Assembly: GCA_963674805.2 (NCBI GenBank)
Contig: CAXXNY010000016.1
Location: 186,001-250,000, forward strand
DNA from: CALMFG01 sp963674805
Lineage (GTDB): Bacteria; Bacillota; Clostridia; Christensenellales; CALMFG01
Reading direction: 5' to 3'
DNA length: 64,000 nucleotides
Of the stretch, positions 52,629-61,447 are shown in pieces; the first letter of the stretch is position 1; every line of letters begins with the position of its first letter. A program made the translations under genes and the position numbers. The notes below the pieces were generated by a model. It was not told where the DNA came from, made no database searches, and saw nothing but the letters and a program-made list of their open reading frames with translations.

Positions 52629-53624
52629 TTATTTGTATTGCGAATAATTTTCCTGGTTAACGAGCTCAGGTGGATATTTTGTCATTTTCTCAACATCTTC
52701 GCCTGCCATCAGTCTCTTCACTACATCAACCGCAGTGGTAGCATACCAATCGCACCCTACTGTGCAGGTTGCAAAGAGTTCTCCCGCTTCAAGCATTTTC
52801 AATCCGTTTGCATCTCCACCAGTACCGCCAACAATAATCTGATCCAGTTTATTTGCTGCCTTAACTGCTTCAACAACACCTACGGCCATGCCGTCATCAA
52901 CTGCATAGATTCCAGCAATATCATCAAACGCAGTCATAATATCCTCAGCTGCTGTCTGAGCCTTCGCGCGATCCCAATTTGCATCTATCTCAGATACTAC
53001 TTCTAGTTTGCCTTGAACTGCGTCTGTAAATCCTTGCTTTCTCTGATTGTTATTATCAGCACCGGCAGTGCCGCCAATCAAGCCCACTTTTGAGCCTTCC
53101 GGCAGTTTTTCTGCAAATGCTTCGCCAATAAGGTGGCCCGCTTCATACTGACCAAAGATTACAAAGTTTACATTATTATAGTCATTCAAGCCCAAAGAGG
53201 CATCCATCTCAAAATGATTTATAACAATGATCCCGGCATCTGCGGCCTTTTTAAGCGCAGGGGCAATCGCCGTGTTTTCTGCCGGTTGAATTGCAATAGC
53301 TGCTACACCTGTAGAAATACATGTTTGCACATGATCAAGTTGCTTTTGCACATCCCCTTCGCAATTATAATCTACATAGTCAAACCCATTTTCTTCACAC
53401 GCTTCTTTTGCAGCCTCCTGATACTGAACTGTCCAGTCATTTGCGCCAAGCAAGAGCCATGCAAATACAGGCTTTTCATCTGCAGTCATTTCTTCAGTTC
53501 CTGAGTCCGTATTCGATTCTGACGGGGCTTCTGCTGCAGCTTGCTCCTGTGCGGTATTCGCACACCCAGCAAACAGAGTAAAAGCAAATACTAATACAAT
53601 TAATAATGTTAATACTTTCCTCAT
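52629..53624 (-). CDS. Sugar ABC transporter substrate-binding lipoprotein (49-59 kb operon)
   Basis: This is a lipoprotein of about 331 residues. The start at 53624 is set by GGAGGA and by signal RKVLTLLIVLVFAFTLFAGC with lipobox FAGC. The binding domain starts PVFAWLLLGANDWTVQYQEAAKEACEE, split by the ligand-facing Asp-Trp, and has GGTGGDANGLKMLEAG in lobe two. It follows the amidohydrolase genes after a gap of about 220 bases, which may hold a secondary promoter. The ligand is probably a sugar or sugar acid handled by the isomerases upstream. Confidence 0.9.
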   Translation of the reverse strand: MRKVLTLLIVLVFAFTLFAGCANTAQEQAAAEAPSESNTDSGTEEMTADEKPVFAWLLLGANDWTVQYQEAAKEACEENGFDYVDYNCEGDVQKQLDHVQTCISTGVAAIAIQPAENTAIAPALKKAADAGIIVINHFEMDASLGLNDYNNVNFVIFGQYEAGHLIGEAFAEKLPEGSKVGLIGGTAGADNNNQRKQGFTDAVQGKLEVVSEIDANWDRAKAQTAAEDIMTAFDDIAGIYAVDDGMAVGVVEAVKAANKLDQIIVGGTGGDANGLKMLEAGELFATCTVGCDWYATTAVDVVKRLMAGEDVEKMTKYPPELVNQENYSQYK

Positions 53625-53848
53625 AATTAATCCTCCTAATATTTTAAGTCTGCTTCTGTCATCCAATAGCGCATATTCCAAGCATCCCTCCTTAGGCTTA
53701 TAAACTTATTACAAAGATTCTTCAATTTAAATAACGAATATGTTAAAATTAATTGTGCCATCCATAATCAATCTGCTGTTAATTACCATTTTGCAGGTAA
53801 TAATAGTATTGGGTGGCATATTCTTTGTAAAATAGCTTTAAGCATTTA

Positions 53849-54658
53849 TTAAACTTTTAGTATTCTTAAAGCATTGTTTCTGATAATGTTTTTCTTATCA
53901 ATATCGCCAATATTGGAAAACAAAATGCACCCCAAACAATATGCTGGGTTATACCAAGGCAAGTCTGTTCCGAAAAGAATTTTTTCAGATCCCGCATTAT
54001 TAACCATTTTTTCTATCATTCCATTGAGCCTATAGGTATCAGTAAGTTCAAGGTACGCATTGGGGTACTCTTTTGCGATATCTATTGCTTCGTCGCATTG
54101 CCCTTGTATGGAATGTCCCATAATAAAATTAATATTCTTATAGTTTTTCAGTACATCCTTTATTGTCTCTACAGAACTATATGAATGCCCATCCATAGCT
54201 ACTCCCCAGGTATGAGACAGAACGGTTAAGTGATTATCATCTGCATACTTTAGTACTAATTCATAGTTTTTACCATTAAGCGGATATCTGTGATAATCAG
54301 GCAGAAACTTAAATCCCCTATAGTTTGAATTTGCTTTAATAGCTTCATCAATAGCGATTATGTTATTTTTCAAATTCGGGTTAACAGCATAATAACCATA
54401 TATTTTTTCAGGATGCTCAGCCATTGCCTCTTGAATTTCTCTATTTCCTGCATCCGGATCAAACAACGCGCTATTGGGAACTGAAACAATAAATTCAATA
54501 TTCAATCTTTTCATCGTTGCCAACATGTTTTTCAGTTTAGAATTTGGCAAGCTCAAGCCATAAAATCCCCCCATATGTGTGTGCATATCAATAATCTTAA
54601 TACTCTTTAAATTACCTATTTCCAAAAACTCTTCAGTAAGAATAGATAAATTTTTCAT
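53849..54658 (-). CDS. Amidohydrolase-fold protein (COG2159 type), metal site intact
   Basis: This 269-residue TIM-barrel hydrolase has N-terminal IIDMHTHMGGF with the HxH metal pair. TVLSHTWG and FIMGHSIQ carry further histidines, and ILFGTDLPWYNP carries the catalytic Asp. This is a complete metal-hydrolase set like the COG2159 amidohydrolase_2 family (decarboxylases and lactonases). Its start overlaps the next gene upstream by 4 bases. In a sugar operon a lactonase role is possible. Exact reaction unknown. Confidence 0.85.
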   Translation of the reverse strand: MKNLSILTEEFLEIGNLKSIKIIDMHTHMGGFYGLSLPNSKLKNMLATMKRLNIEFIVSVPNSALFDPDAGNREIQEAMAEHPEKIYGYYAVNPNLKNNIIAIDEAIKANSNYRGFKFLPDYHRYPLNGKNYELVLKYADDNHLTVLSHTWGVAMDGHSYSSVETIKDVLKNYKNINFIMGHSIQGQCDEAIDIAKEYPNAYLELTDTYRLNGMIEKMVNNAGSEKILFGTDLPWYNPAYCLGCILFSNIGDIDKKNIIRNNALRILKV

Positions 54659-55449
54659 AATATCACTTCCTCTAGAATGCGTTCAATGTTTCTATATGCA
54701 ATGTTTTCCTTCTGATTTATATCCAATTGCGAGCTAATCAATACCCCCAGAGGTCCACCGAAAGAGTTTACCGGAAAATTACTACCGAACAATATGCGTT
54801 CACTACCAAACTTGCCAACCATGCGTTCCAAACCCCCATCTGTTTGATAGTCACCAATCTCAAAGTGCACATTTCTATAATGCTTTAATAGTGGAAAAAG
54901 GTACCGGTCAGGACTCCACGGTCCGTAATTATAAATAATAATATTTAGATCAGGGAAATCAGTGAGCACATCGTAAATATATTCATATCCATACATTGGC
55001 GACAAAAATAGAGGTATCTTTCTCTCACTAATCTCTTGAAGCAAATCACCCATAGTAATTCTATTCAAAAAGTATCTATTCACAGTCGGGAAAGCGCGCA
55101 ACATTTTAATATTATGTCTCTTCATTGCGTCTAATGTGCCTTCAACTTGGAACGTATCATCAGTAAGTGATGGTAGTATTGTCCACGAAGGTATTAATCT
55201 ATCCACATGCTGAGCAACTTCATTAACTAATTTTTTATTTCCATACAATGGATCAACGTCTATCATCGTCTGATGATAGACGACTGCCTTTTCAATCGAA
55301 CAAAAATCCATAAATTCGATTAGTTCTTTTGCATCCTTAGCCTCTTTAACTTTTTCCGTTAATACAAAATTCTCATGATTGACAATTTGATGATTAACAA
55401 CACCGTATCCTATGCAGCAATTACAGTCGATAATTTTCATTTTCATCAT
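54655..55449 (-). CDS. Amidohydrolase-fold protein with lost metal ligands
   Basis: This 264-residue protein aligns in layout with its neighbour at 53849 but has every expected ligand replaced. IIDCNCCIGYG stands in place of HxH, LFLSPMYGYEY in place of the first barrel His, IIIYNYGPWSPD in place of the second, and ILFGSNFPVNSF in place of the Asp. It is therefore likely a pseudoenzyme or regulatory partner, perhaps a heteromer with the active paralogue, or an enzyme using a different metal set. The two genes overlap by 4 bases (ATGA type), consistent with equal synthesis. Confidence 0.8.
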   Translation of the reverse strand: MMKMKIIDCNCCIGYGVVNHQIVNHENFVLTEKVKEAKDAKELIEFMDFCSIEKAVVYHQTMIDVDPLYGNKKLVNEVAQHVDRLIPSWTILPSLTDDTFQVEGTLDAMKRHNIKMLRAFPTVNRYFLNRITMGDLLQEISERKIPLFLSPMYGYEYIYDVLTDFPDLNIIIYNYGPWSPDRYLFPLLKHYRNVHFEIGDYQTDGGLERMVGKFGSERILFGSNFPVNSFGGPLGVLISSQLDINQKENIAYRNIERILEEVIL

Positions 55450-55455
55450 CTCCCT

Positions 55456-55794
55456 TTAATCAAGATGAAACACTTCATCCAATATAACCCACCAGTCATT
55501 ATGATTAGAATTATCCATCGGCTCTTGCATCTCTTTCATAACAGACTCCCATTTTGCACAAGATGGATCATTAATCCAATCTTGTGCAATTTGATTTAAA
55601 TTTTTTTTTGAAGATATTTCATAATAAGAGAACAGCAGTCCTTTACCATAAAAAATGGTGTAATTACATATGCCTAGATCTTTTAGCTTCCTTTTTACCT
55701 CGGGCCAAAGTTCGTCATGCAATTTTTTATAAGTGGTCACATGTTCAGGTTTTAATTTAATTACCCTCCCTATTCTCACGCAGCGTCTGCTCAT
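55456..55794 (-). CDS. L-rhamnose mutarotase family protein
   Basis: This 112-residue ferredoxin-like dimeric protein of the RhaM family interconverts sugar anomers. Seen are RIGRVIKLKPEHVTTYKKLHDELWPEV with the catalytic-type His, NYTIFYGKGLLFSYYEI, and PMDNSNHNDWWVILDEVFHLD with the paired tryptophans. The start at 55794 overlaps the isomerase stop as ATGA. Together with two isomerase-family genes it supports a deoxy- or ordinary aldose substrate. The family also acts on L-fucose. Confidence 0.88.
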   Translation of the reverse strand: MSRRCVRIGRVIKLKPEHVTTYKKLHDELWPEVKRKLKDLGICNYTIFYGKGLLFSYYEISSKKNLNQIAQDWINDPSCAKWESVMKEMQEPMDNSNHNDWWVILDEVFHLD

Positions 55795-57194
55795 ACTTCG
55801 ACACATTCAAAACCTATTGTATCAGCAAACACTTTTATTTCATGCGACAAATTACCGATCCCTAGCGCAAGATGGTGTGATGGACCTTGTTGACACCAAT
55901 CATTAAAAAATTCTGGTATTGTTTTTTTTACACGAACTCTGCAATTCGGATTCCCAATATTTAATATATCGCCTTTTACTATTTCTCCTACTGAATAAAT
56001 CAATTTAAATGTATCTCCCGCATTAAATTGCGTAAGATTTAATAGTGTTACCGGCCCTTCTTTCATATCAAAATCGATTCCTAAGCCATGCCCTGTTTTT
56101 CCATGATGGACTTCTAAATGTTGTAGCTTTGGCTTTCCATCAGCGACATTAATGTTGCTTGGCCCATCGTGCCCAACCATAATAAAGTTCTCATCATAAT
56201 CGAAAGAAAAGAATTCCAAAAACATGCCTCCCCCACCAAGCAAGTCTAATATTTTCATTGCCATCGCGGTTTTTACATCGCCTTCGGTTACACCAGGTCT
56301 CCCCATTGCAGCTAATCTTGATACAGCTAGTGCTGATTGAGCTCTTAGTTGAGTAATTTCTTCTTTTTCTCCCCACCAATAATAACCAAATGCACTAATA
56401 TCATATTTCTTGATTATTTCATCAAACGCAACTGCAATTTTCGCAGATACTCTCATATGATCATTCGTTACTGTTGGGTTAACTTCATACATCTGTCTAA
56501 ACTGTTTATACATATCCTCAAGTTCTTCATTAGTAACCCGCTTATACGCTTCTTCAATTTCTTCAATCTCCGGACGGCATAACAATTTCCCAGTTGTTTT
56601 AAGTATCCTATGTTCATCTGTAGGCATATCTGTCATATTTGTATATGTATTTCCGATAAGCGCAAAATTAAGATACTTAAATCTATTAGCAGCTGCTGCA
56701 CCATTACAGTCTTCTTTTATTTCTCTCCATAAATCTTTGTTATTAAAATGACCGGTTATAACGCGAAAGCTTTTATTTAGGCTAACTAAAGTCCCAGCAT
56801 ATTCTGGTATACAACAAGGGCCCTCATGATGAAGATATATGGCAGTATCAGCATTCTTATAGTCATAACTTGAATCTTCATGTGCATTAATTATTCTAAT
56901 TGGTACATCAACACTCTTTACGACAGGCACAATCATCATTCCGGTCGTATATCCAAACGGGAAGATTAAGAGTATATCTATTTCTTTATCTTTAAAAAAC
57001 TGCGCAGCATTTTCAGCGCCTTCTACAGTATCAACTAATTCAGGCGCAACCACCTCACCCACTTTATTCAATTCATCAAGGAGTTTTTGATACATTTTAT
57101 TCCCCATTTCCTTTAATTCAGGAAATTGCCCCCAATAAATTTTATGGCCTGTTGGTAAAAGTCCAATTTTCGGATTTACTTTTGTTCCTAGCAT
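55791..57194 (-). CDS. L-fucose/L-arabinose isomerase family protein
   Basis: This 467-residue protein has the AraA/FucI fold. The N-terminal domain opens KIGLLPTGHKIYWGQFPEL, and the middle has FGYYWWGEKEE with a candidate metal-binding Glu. FIMVGHDGPSNINV and the C-terminal QGPSHHLALGIGN provide conserved histidines as in L-arabinose isomerase. It is paired with a different family member at 57212. It probably isomerises the main aldose of the operon; specificity is unknown. Confidence 0.85.
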   Translation of the reverse strand: MLGTKVNPKIGLLPTGHKIYWGQFPELKEMGNKMYQKLLDELNKVGEVVAPELVDTVEGAENAAQFFKDKEIDILLIFPFGYTTGMMIVPVVKSVDVPIRIINAHEDSSYDYKNADTAIYLHHEGPCCIPEYAGTLVSLNKSFRVITGHFNNKDLWREIKEDCNGAAAANRFKYLNFALIGNTYTNMTDMPTDEHRILKTTGKLLCRPEIEEIEEAYKRVTNEELEDMYKQFRQMYEVNPTVTNDHMRVSAKIAVAFDEIIKKYDISAFGYYWWGEKEEITQLRAQSALAVSRLAAMGRPGVTEGDVKTAMAMKILDLLGGGGMFLEFFSFDYDENFIMVGHDGPSNINVADGKPKLQHLEVHHGKTGHGLGIDFDMKEGPVTLLNLTQFNAGDTFKLIYSVGEIVKGDILNIGNPNCRVRVKKTIPEFFNDWCQQGPSHHLALGIGNLSHEIKVFADTIGFECVEV

Positions 57195-57211
57195 TTTTCC
57201 CTCCTGCTTTT

Positions 57212-58534
57212 TTATGACATTTTTTTATATTCAACATCACAGAATTTACATAGTAGCTCTATTTCTTTAAAATAATTCCCCTCTACGCCACTCCAGTGAT
57301 GTCCAGCACCATTACATGATATGTTTTCTAAAATATCTTTAATATTCTTTTTAAAAGCAACCTTAACCGGCGTTCCTTCATATTCCAATCCCGACGGTTG
57401 CCCCTTTCCAGCAAGAAATGAAATCCGCATTCCCTTTTCACCAGTCATTAAGTTTAGTAGACTAACTTTGCCTTTAAAATCTGTTGGATAGCAAACTGCA
57501 CATCCATCGCATGTCTCAATAGATTTAATAAGTTTGATGTCTTCTTTTGATTGCGACAATGAAAATGCCCCTGCTCCGCAATGCGAAAACAATATTGAAT
57601 TTTCTTTATAGTCTAATTGTAAGATATCACCATTAAATGAGGCTTTACCGGATAGCAGATAAAGTATGTGCATCATTAAAGTCGAATTCAGATCCCCTTC
57701 GCATCCAGCAGCAATACCTTCATCATTTATCAAAGCAATAGCTAAACATATCTTCGACTTTAAATAAGGAAAACAATTTATTGAAATGCCATTTAAGTTA
57801 TATTTTTTCGCCAATTCCTTTAATGCTAAATAGTAGCGAGTTGATAATAGCCCATCTTCCTCCAAAACAGTTATTTCTCCTACTTTAGACCTAATTTTGC
57901 GCCATTCATTTCCAATGTATTTATCATCTATATCAGAAGAAATATTATAAAATTCTTCAATTGGGATGTTAATGATAGATACTCCAAAGCGTCTCTTTAA
58001 TTCATACTCATTTGCCATCATGCTTAGCATGATATTGTTCTTCCCTCCCGAATAGCCTATTCGACATTTTCTCAGTTTTGATTTTATCATTGCTGCATTG
58101 GTGAATGTCTTCAGTTGATACAAAGATTCTTCATCAGGAAAATCAGTTGCAACAAGCTTGTAGTTTTTATTTAAATTAAATAGAGTACCTGTTACCAATA
58201 CACCCCCTACCATAGAAATGCATTGTATTTCTCTTTCTAGAGCCCAAATAAAAATTGGGATATCAATATCAGATAACAATTCACTTAAAAAATAATCTGG
58301 AACAAATGTTGTAAGCAACACTATAATTACATCTGGATTAATCTGGCTTATTTCATAACCTTTTAATTTTGCATCTTCTTGAGAATAGATACATTCCAAT
58401 GAAAATAATATTTCAAATCCATTCTGTTTTAGATATAATTCCATTTCGATTTTTTTATCATCACACATTCCTTCTCCAAGGTTATACCCAGGATATGCCA
58501 TCGGTACTAAAGCTAATTGGGGTTTAATTTTCAT
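57212..58534 (-). CDS. FucI-type isomerase family protein, first structural gene
   Basis: This 440-residue protein is related to the one at 8047-9462. The C-terminal motifs are SILFSHCGAGAFSL and CNGAGHHWSGVEGN. The N-terminal domain starts PQLALVPMAYPGYNLGEG, and AAGCEGDLNSTLMMHIL lies near residue 280. A LacI operator overlaps the region just before its ribosome site (CAGGAGGAG), so it opens the operon. Its relation to the second isomerase next door may be a step on a ketose, an epimer, or subunit pairing. Confidence 0.8.
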   Translation of the reverse strand: MKIKPQLALVPMAYPGYNLGEGMCDDKKIEMELYLKQNGFEILFSLECIYSQEDAKLKGYEISQINPDVIIVLLTTFVPDYFLSELLSDIDIPIFIWALEREIQCISMVGGVLVTGTLFNLNKNYKLVATDFPDEESLYQLKTFTNAAMIKSKLRKCRIGYSGGKNNIMLSMMANEYELKRRFGVSIINIPIEEFYNISSDIDDKYIGNEWRKIRSKVGEITVLEEDGLLSTRYYLALKELAKKYNLNGISINCFPYLKSKICLAIALINDEGIAAGCEGDLNSTLMMHILYLLSGKASFNGDILQLDYKENSILFSHCGAGAFSLSQSKEDIKLIKSIETCDGCAVCYPTDFKGKVSLLNLMTGEKGMRISFLAGKGQPSGLEYEGTPVKVAFKKNIKDILENISCNGAGHHWSGVEGNYFKEIELLCKFCDVEYKKMS

Positions 58535-58544
58535 AACTCCTCCT

Positions 58545-58558
58545 GTAAAACGTTTTTC
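58545..58558. promoter_or_regulatory. LacI-type operator before the isomerase operon
   Basis: GTAAAACGTTTTTC shares the AAAACGTTTT core with the perfect palindrome at 59629-59644 and overlaps the leader of the gene starting at 58534. Confidence 0.75.
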
Positions 58559-58574
58559 TAGTGTTTAAAATTTT

Positions 58575-59615
58575 TTACCACCCACACAAATCCCAACCAT
58601 CTATTCCACTAATTTCAGTTGATTTTCTTTTTACCAAATTGCACTCTAAGTTAACTGAATTTTTGGTGAACTTCTCACTTTTTATACTATTTACAATCAA
58701 CTTGACTGCCTCATGCCCAATTTTGTATCTCGGTACATTAATCGTAGTAAGTGATGGACTAATAAGTGTTCCAACAAATATATTATCAAATCCTATAACA
58801 GCAATATCTTTCGGTATGTTTAAACCTGCTTCTTTAATCGCTTTAATTGCCCCTATCGCCATCTGATCGTTTGCCGCAAAAACTGCCGTTATACTATTTT
58901 GGCGATTCAAAAATTCTTTCATTACATTATACCCACTCATTGGAGTATAATTACCAAAATCAATATAATTAGAATTTACCTCAATAGCGTTTTTTATGAG
59001 CGCTTCCTTATAGCCTTCTAAATTATCTAAGCACATTGACATATTTTGTGGGCCTCCGATATGTGCAATTTGGGTGTGTCCAAGCCCAATTAAATACTCT
59101 GTAGCTAAATATGCATAATATTTATTATCAATTATTACAGAACTAAGATTCCCTTGCATGTTTTTTTCTAATGACACAATGGGTATTTTCTTTGTATCGC
59201 AATTTAGTGATTTGCTGTACTCCGCTTCTGAATCAGCAGGACAGCATGAATCAATAATTATGCCATCTACCCAACCTGCTTTTAATAAGGTGACATAATT
59301 CTTCTCGGCTTCAAAATCATAACCGGAATTAAAATAAAGTATTTTATATCCAAATTCTTTTGCTGCATCATCAATCCCTTGAAGTACTTCCGGGAAATAT
59401 ATTTGAGAAATTTTAGGTAAGATAACTCCAATGCTATAGGTTTTTCTTTTCTTCATGCTGCTTGCCATTCCATTAACTTGATAGCCTAATTCTTTGATAG
59501 CATCTTCGACCTTTTTTGTTAATTCATCGCTTACAGGTTTTTTGTTGTTAATTACATTTGAAACTGTTGCAATTGAAACTCCTGCCTTTTTTGCAACCTC
59601 AGTAATACCAATCAT
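58575..59615 (-). CDS. LacI family transcriptional regulator (49-59 kb operon)
   Basis: This 346-residue regulator has helix-turn-helix IGITEVAKKAGVSIATVSNVIN at residues 2-23, a hinge near residue 50 (QVNGMASSMKKRKT), and a ligand-binding domain with GVILPKISQIYFPEVLQG. Its gene ends 41 bases before the isomerase gene. The perfect palindrome AGTAAAACGTTTTACT sits at its own promoter and a variant sits before the structural genes, so repression of itself and the operon is expected. Confidence 0.93.
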   Translation of the reverse strand: MIGITEVAKKAGVSIATVSNVINNKKPVSDELTKKVEDAIKELGYQVNGMASSMKKRKTYSIGVILPKISQIYFPEVLQGIDDAAKEFGYKILYFNSGYDFEAEKNYVTLLKAGWVDGIIIDSCCPADSEAEYSKSLNCDTKKIPIVSLEKNMQGNLSSVIIDNKYYAYLATEYLIGLGHTQIAHIGGPQNMSMCLDNLEGYKEALIKNAIEVNSNYIDFGNYTPMSGYNVMKEFLNRQNSITAVFAANDQMAIGAIKAIKEAGLNIPKDIAVIGFDNIFVGTLISPSLTTINVPRYKIGHEAVKLIVNSIKSEKFTKNSVNLECNLVKRKSTEISGIDGWDLCGW

Positions 59616-59628
59616 AATGATCCTCGTG

Positions 59629-59644
59629 AGTAAAACGTTTTACT
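59629..59644. promoter_or_regulatory. LacI-type operator, perfect 16-bp palindrome
   Basis: AGTAAAACGTTTTACT is its own reverse complement, with the CG centre typical of LacI-family sites. It lies between the -10 box and the start codon of the regulator. Confidence 0.88.
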
Positions 59645-59646
59645 GT

Positions 59647-59675
59647 ATTATAATATAACTTAGTTATTTATGCAA
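59647..59675 (-). promoter_or_regulatory. Promoter of the LacI regulator gene
   Basis: On the minus strand TTGCAT (59675-59670), 17 bases, then TATAAT (59652-59647). The operator begins three bases downstream. The rest of 59676-60079 holds no recognisable gene. Confidence 0.8.
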
Positions 59676-60079
59676 GCATTAATTTAAATCACTTTGAATT
59701 GCATTTTGGACTCATGAATACACGTAAATGTAGTTATGCAAAAGATACCTTATAATTAGTGGAAAAACGTAAATCCTAAGCATAGGATGGTAGAAATATC
59801 ACAATAAAATTTCGACATCATCTTTAAGCTTATAGCAAAATTGGGGCGGGCCAATGTCCTGAAACACAAATCAAATTACGATATAGAAGAGTTATTTATG
59901 TGGAGCAGTATTAAATTATCTATGTATTTTTTTAATTTAAGTATAATTCTAACAAACTTAAGATATAGGTTTTCAAGTAGCTAAACCGGTCATAAAAGCA
60001 AAAGTGCTATAAATATAGTCAAGTTAGTTGTCTGTAAAACTATTTAACCTCATTTACTATTTAATATAATAAATTATTC

Positions 60080-60108
60080 TTGCTTTCTTCAAAATAATAA
60101 TTTATATT
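60080..60108 (+). promoter_or_regulatory. Promoter of the erm leader
   Basis: TTGCTT (60080-60085) and TATATT (60103-60108) have 17 bases between them. They lie just before the leader-peptide ribosome site. Confidence 0.6.
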
Positions 60109-60132
60109 ATATCTTGAAAAAGGAGCATTATT

Positions 60133-60159
60133 ATGACAGCATCTATTCGCATGAGATAA
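60133..60159 (+). CDS. Erm leader peptide MTASIRMR
   Basis: This 8-codon frame has a strong ribosome site (AAAAAGGAGC, about 7 bases upstream) and ends in TAA. Its sequence matches the short MT(A/H)SMRLR-type leaders that precede ermD/ermK and msr genes, whose R-x-R motif makes the ribosome stall when a macrolide is bound. Here R-M-R takes the place of R-L-R. It lies 219 bases upstream of the methyltransferase start, with a terminator hairpin between, so stalling would probably allow read-through. Function is inferred from this resemblance and position. Confidence 0.75.
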   Translation: MTASIRMR

Positions 60160-60298
60160 ATACGGCAATAAAATTTACAGCCTATCTTGGATAGACTTTA
60201 TTTGTCGTGTGCGTGGATTGTTGTATGCTCTGAATATATTATAGAATTGGTTTTATTCTATTAATATTGTTATTTTTGTTTTTTACTAATCACACTTG

Positions 60299-60337
60299 CA
60301 GGCAAAGTTTATCCAATATTGTGCCTGTTTTTTTATT
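60299..60337 (+). terminator. Attenuator terminator in the erm leader region
   Basis: CAGGCA (60299-60304) pairs with TGCCTG (60322-60327) and is followed by a run of seven T residues. It lies between the leader peptide and the methyltransferase, the layout of transcription attenuation described for ermK-type genes. Confidence 0.7.
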
Positions 60338-60378
60338 GCCAATATCAAACCGCAAATAAAAAAACAGGAGATAGCAGC

Positions 60379-61161
60379 ATGCCTAAAACTAAATATAACC
60401 AGCAAAACATCTATTCCGTTTCACAAAATTTTTTAACAAACAAGCGCTTGATAGAACGTCTAATACGTATAAGCGCTATAACCAAAGACGACATAGTCAT
60501 TGAAATTGGAACCGGAAAGGGGCACCTAACAAGAGCAGTAAGTAACAGATGTCGAAAGATTTATTCTGTTGAAATTGACGAGAGACTTTATCATCAATCT
60601 CAAGTTAAGCTTGCTGAGCTTAAAAATGTTAAATTAATAAATCAAGATTTTCTTAAATTCCAATTACCAAAAAGGGAACGTTATAAAGTATTTTCGAATA
60701 TACCTTTTTGCATTACATCAAATATCCTTAAAAAATTAACAAACACGCCAAATCCACCGACAGATATTTGGATTACACTGGAAAAAGGCACTGCAAAAAG
60801 ATTCTTAGGCATTCCGAGAGAAAGTCAAATGTCCTTGTTAATTAAACCATTCTGGGATATTACTGTTGTTTATTATTTTAATAGAGATGACTTTCATCCG
60901 CGACCATCTGTTGACGTTGTTTTCGTGCACTTTTGCAGGAAGCACCTTCCTGATATTGATAACAAAGATTTTTATAATTATCAAAAGTTTATTAAGAACT
61001 CACTTAAAATAGGGCTTTCGAAAAAGTCTAGCCTTTTGAGCAAAAGACAAGTTTCAATGGCTTTAAAACACGCTTCTTTGCCCTGTATTCCCCCGAGCGG
61101 GTCAATCTTATATGTTCAATGGTTATGCTTGTTTCGATATTATATGAACTTAATTAAATAG
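60379..61161 (+). CDS. Erm-type 23S rRNA (adenine-N6) methyltransferase
   Basis: It is predicted to methylate A2058 (E. coli numbering) of 23S rRNA, giving macrolide-lincosamide-streptogramin B resistance. At 260 residues it is the normal Erm length. SAM motif I is VIEIGTGKGHLTRAV, the acidic motif II end is YSVEIDERL, and motif IV NIPFCITSNILKKL carries the Erm-type NIPF rather than the KsgA NPPY/NLPY. FHPRPSVDVVFV follows. The start at 60379 is set by CAGGAG upstream. It is A/T-rich, sits alone on the plus strand among mobile-element debris, and was probably acquired. Confidence 0.92.
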   Translation: MPKTKYNQQNIYSVSQNFLTNKRLIERLIRISAITKDDIVIEIGTGKGHLTRAVSNRCRKIYSVEIDERLYHQSQVKLAELKNVKLINQDFLKFQLPKRERYKVFSNIPFCITSNILKKLTNTPNPPTDIWITLEKGTAKRFLGIPRESQMSLLIKPFWDITVVYYFNRDDFHPRPSVDVVFVHFCRKHLPDIDNKDFYNYQKFIKNSLKIGLSKKSSLLSKRQVSMALKHASLPCIPPSGSILYVQWLCLFRYYMNLIK

Positions 61162-61166
61162 CACTA

Positions 61167-61205
61167 TTAGTAAAACGCTTTTTTATTATCAAAGGCGTTT
61201 ACTAA
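61167..61205. repeat. Inverted repeat after the erm gene
   Basis: TTAGTAAAACGC and GCGTTTACTAA face each other across about 16 A/T-rich bases including a T-run. It may form a 3' hairpin of the erm transcript. Its AGTAAAACG words resemble the LacI operator at 59629, which may be chance. The rest of 61206-61447 holds no gene. Confidence 0.45.
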
Positions 61206-61447
61206 TATGGCAATTGCTGCTCTTTTCTATATTTAGACTTTTCTCAGAGGAAGTGAACAAGATTAAAGCAAGGATCCACAAATGGTGAGGTTTTTAGGTG
61301 CGCTTTTACTTTTCATAAAAGTCCACTTTTACTAATAGTTGTCAAGTACCCAAATATTCTTGAAAGCGCAGAATTGCATAAATGACAAAATTCTCTTTTT
61401 GCACTATCTGAATTTCTGATGCTCTTCAAAAGTAAATGCTTAAATTC

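Noticed and set aside
61167..61205. A LacI operator downstream of erm
   Set aside because: AGTAAAACG resembles the 59629 operator, but the other half is across a 16-base gap and the site is downstream of the gene; a 3' hairpin is more likely.
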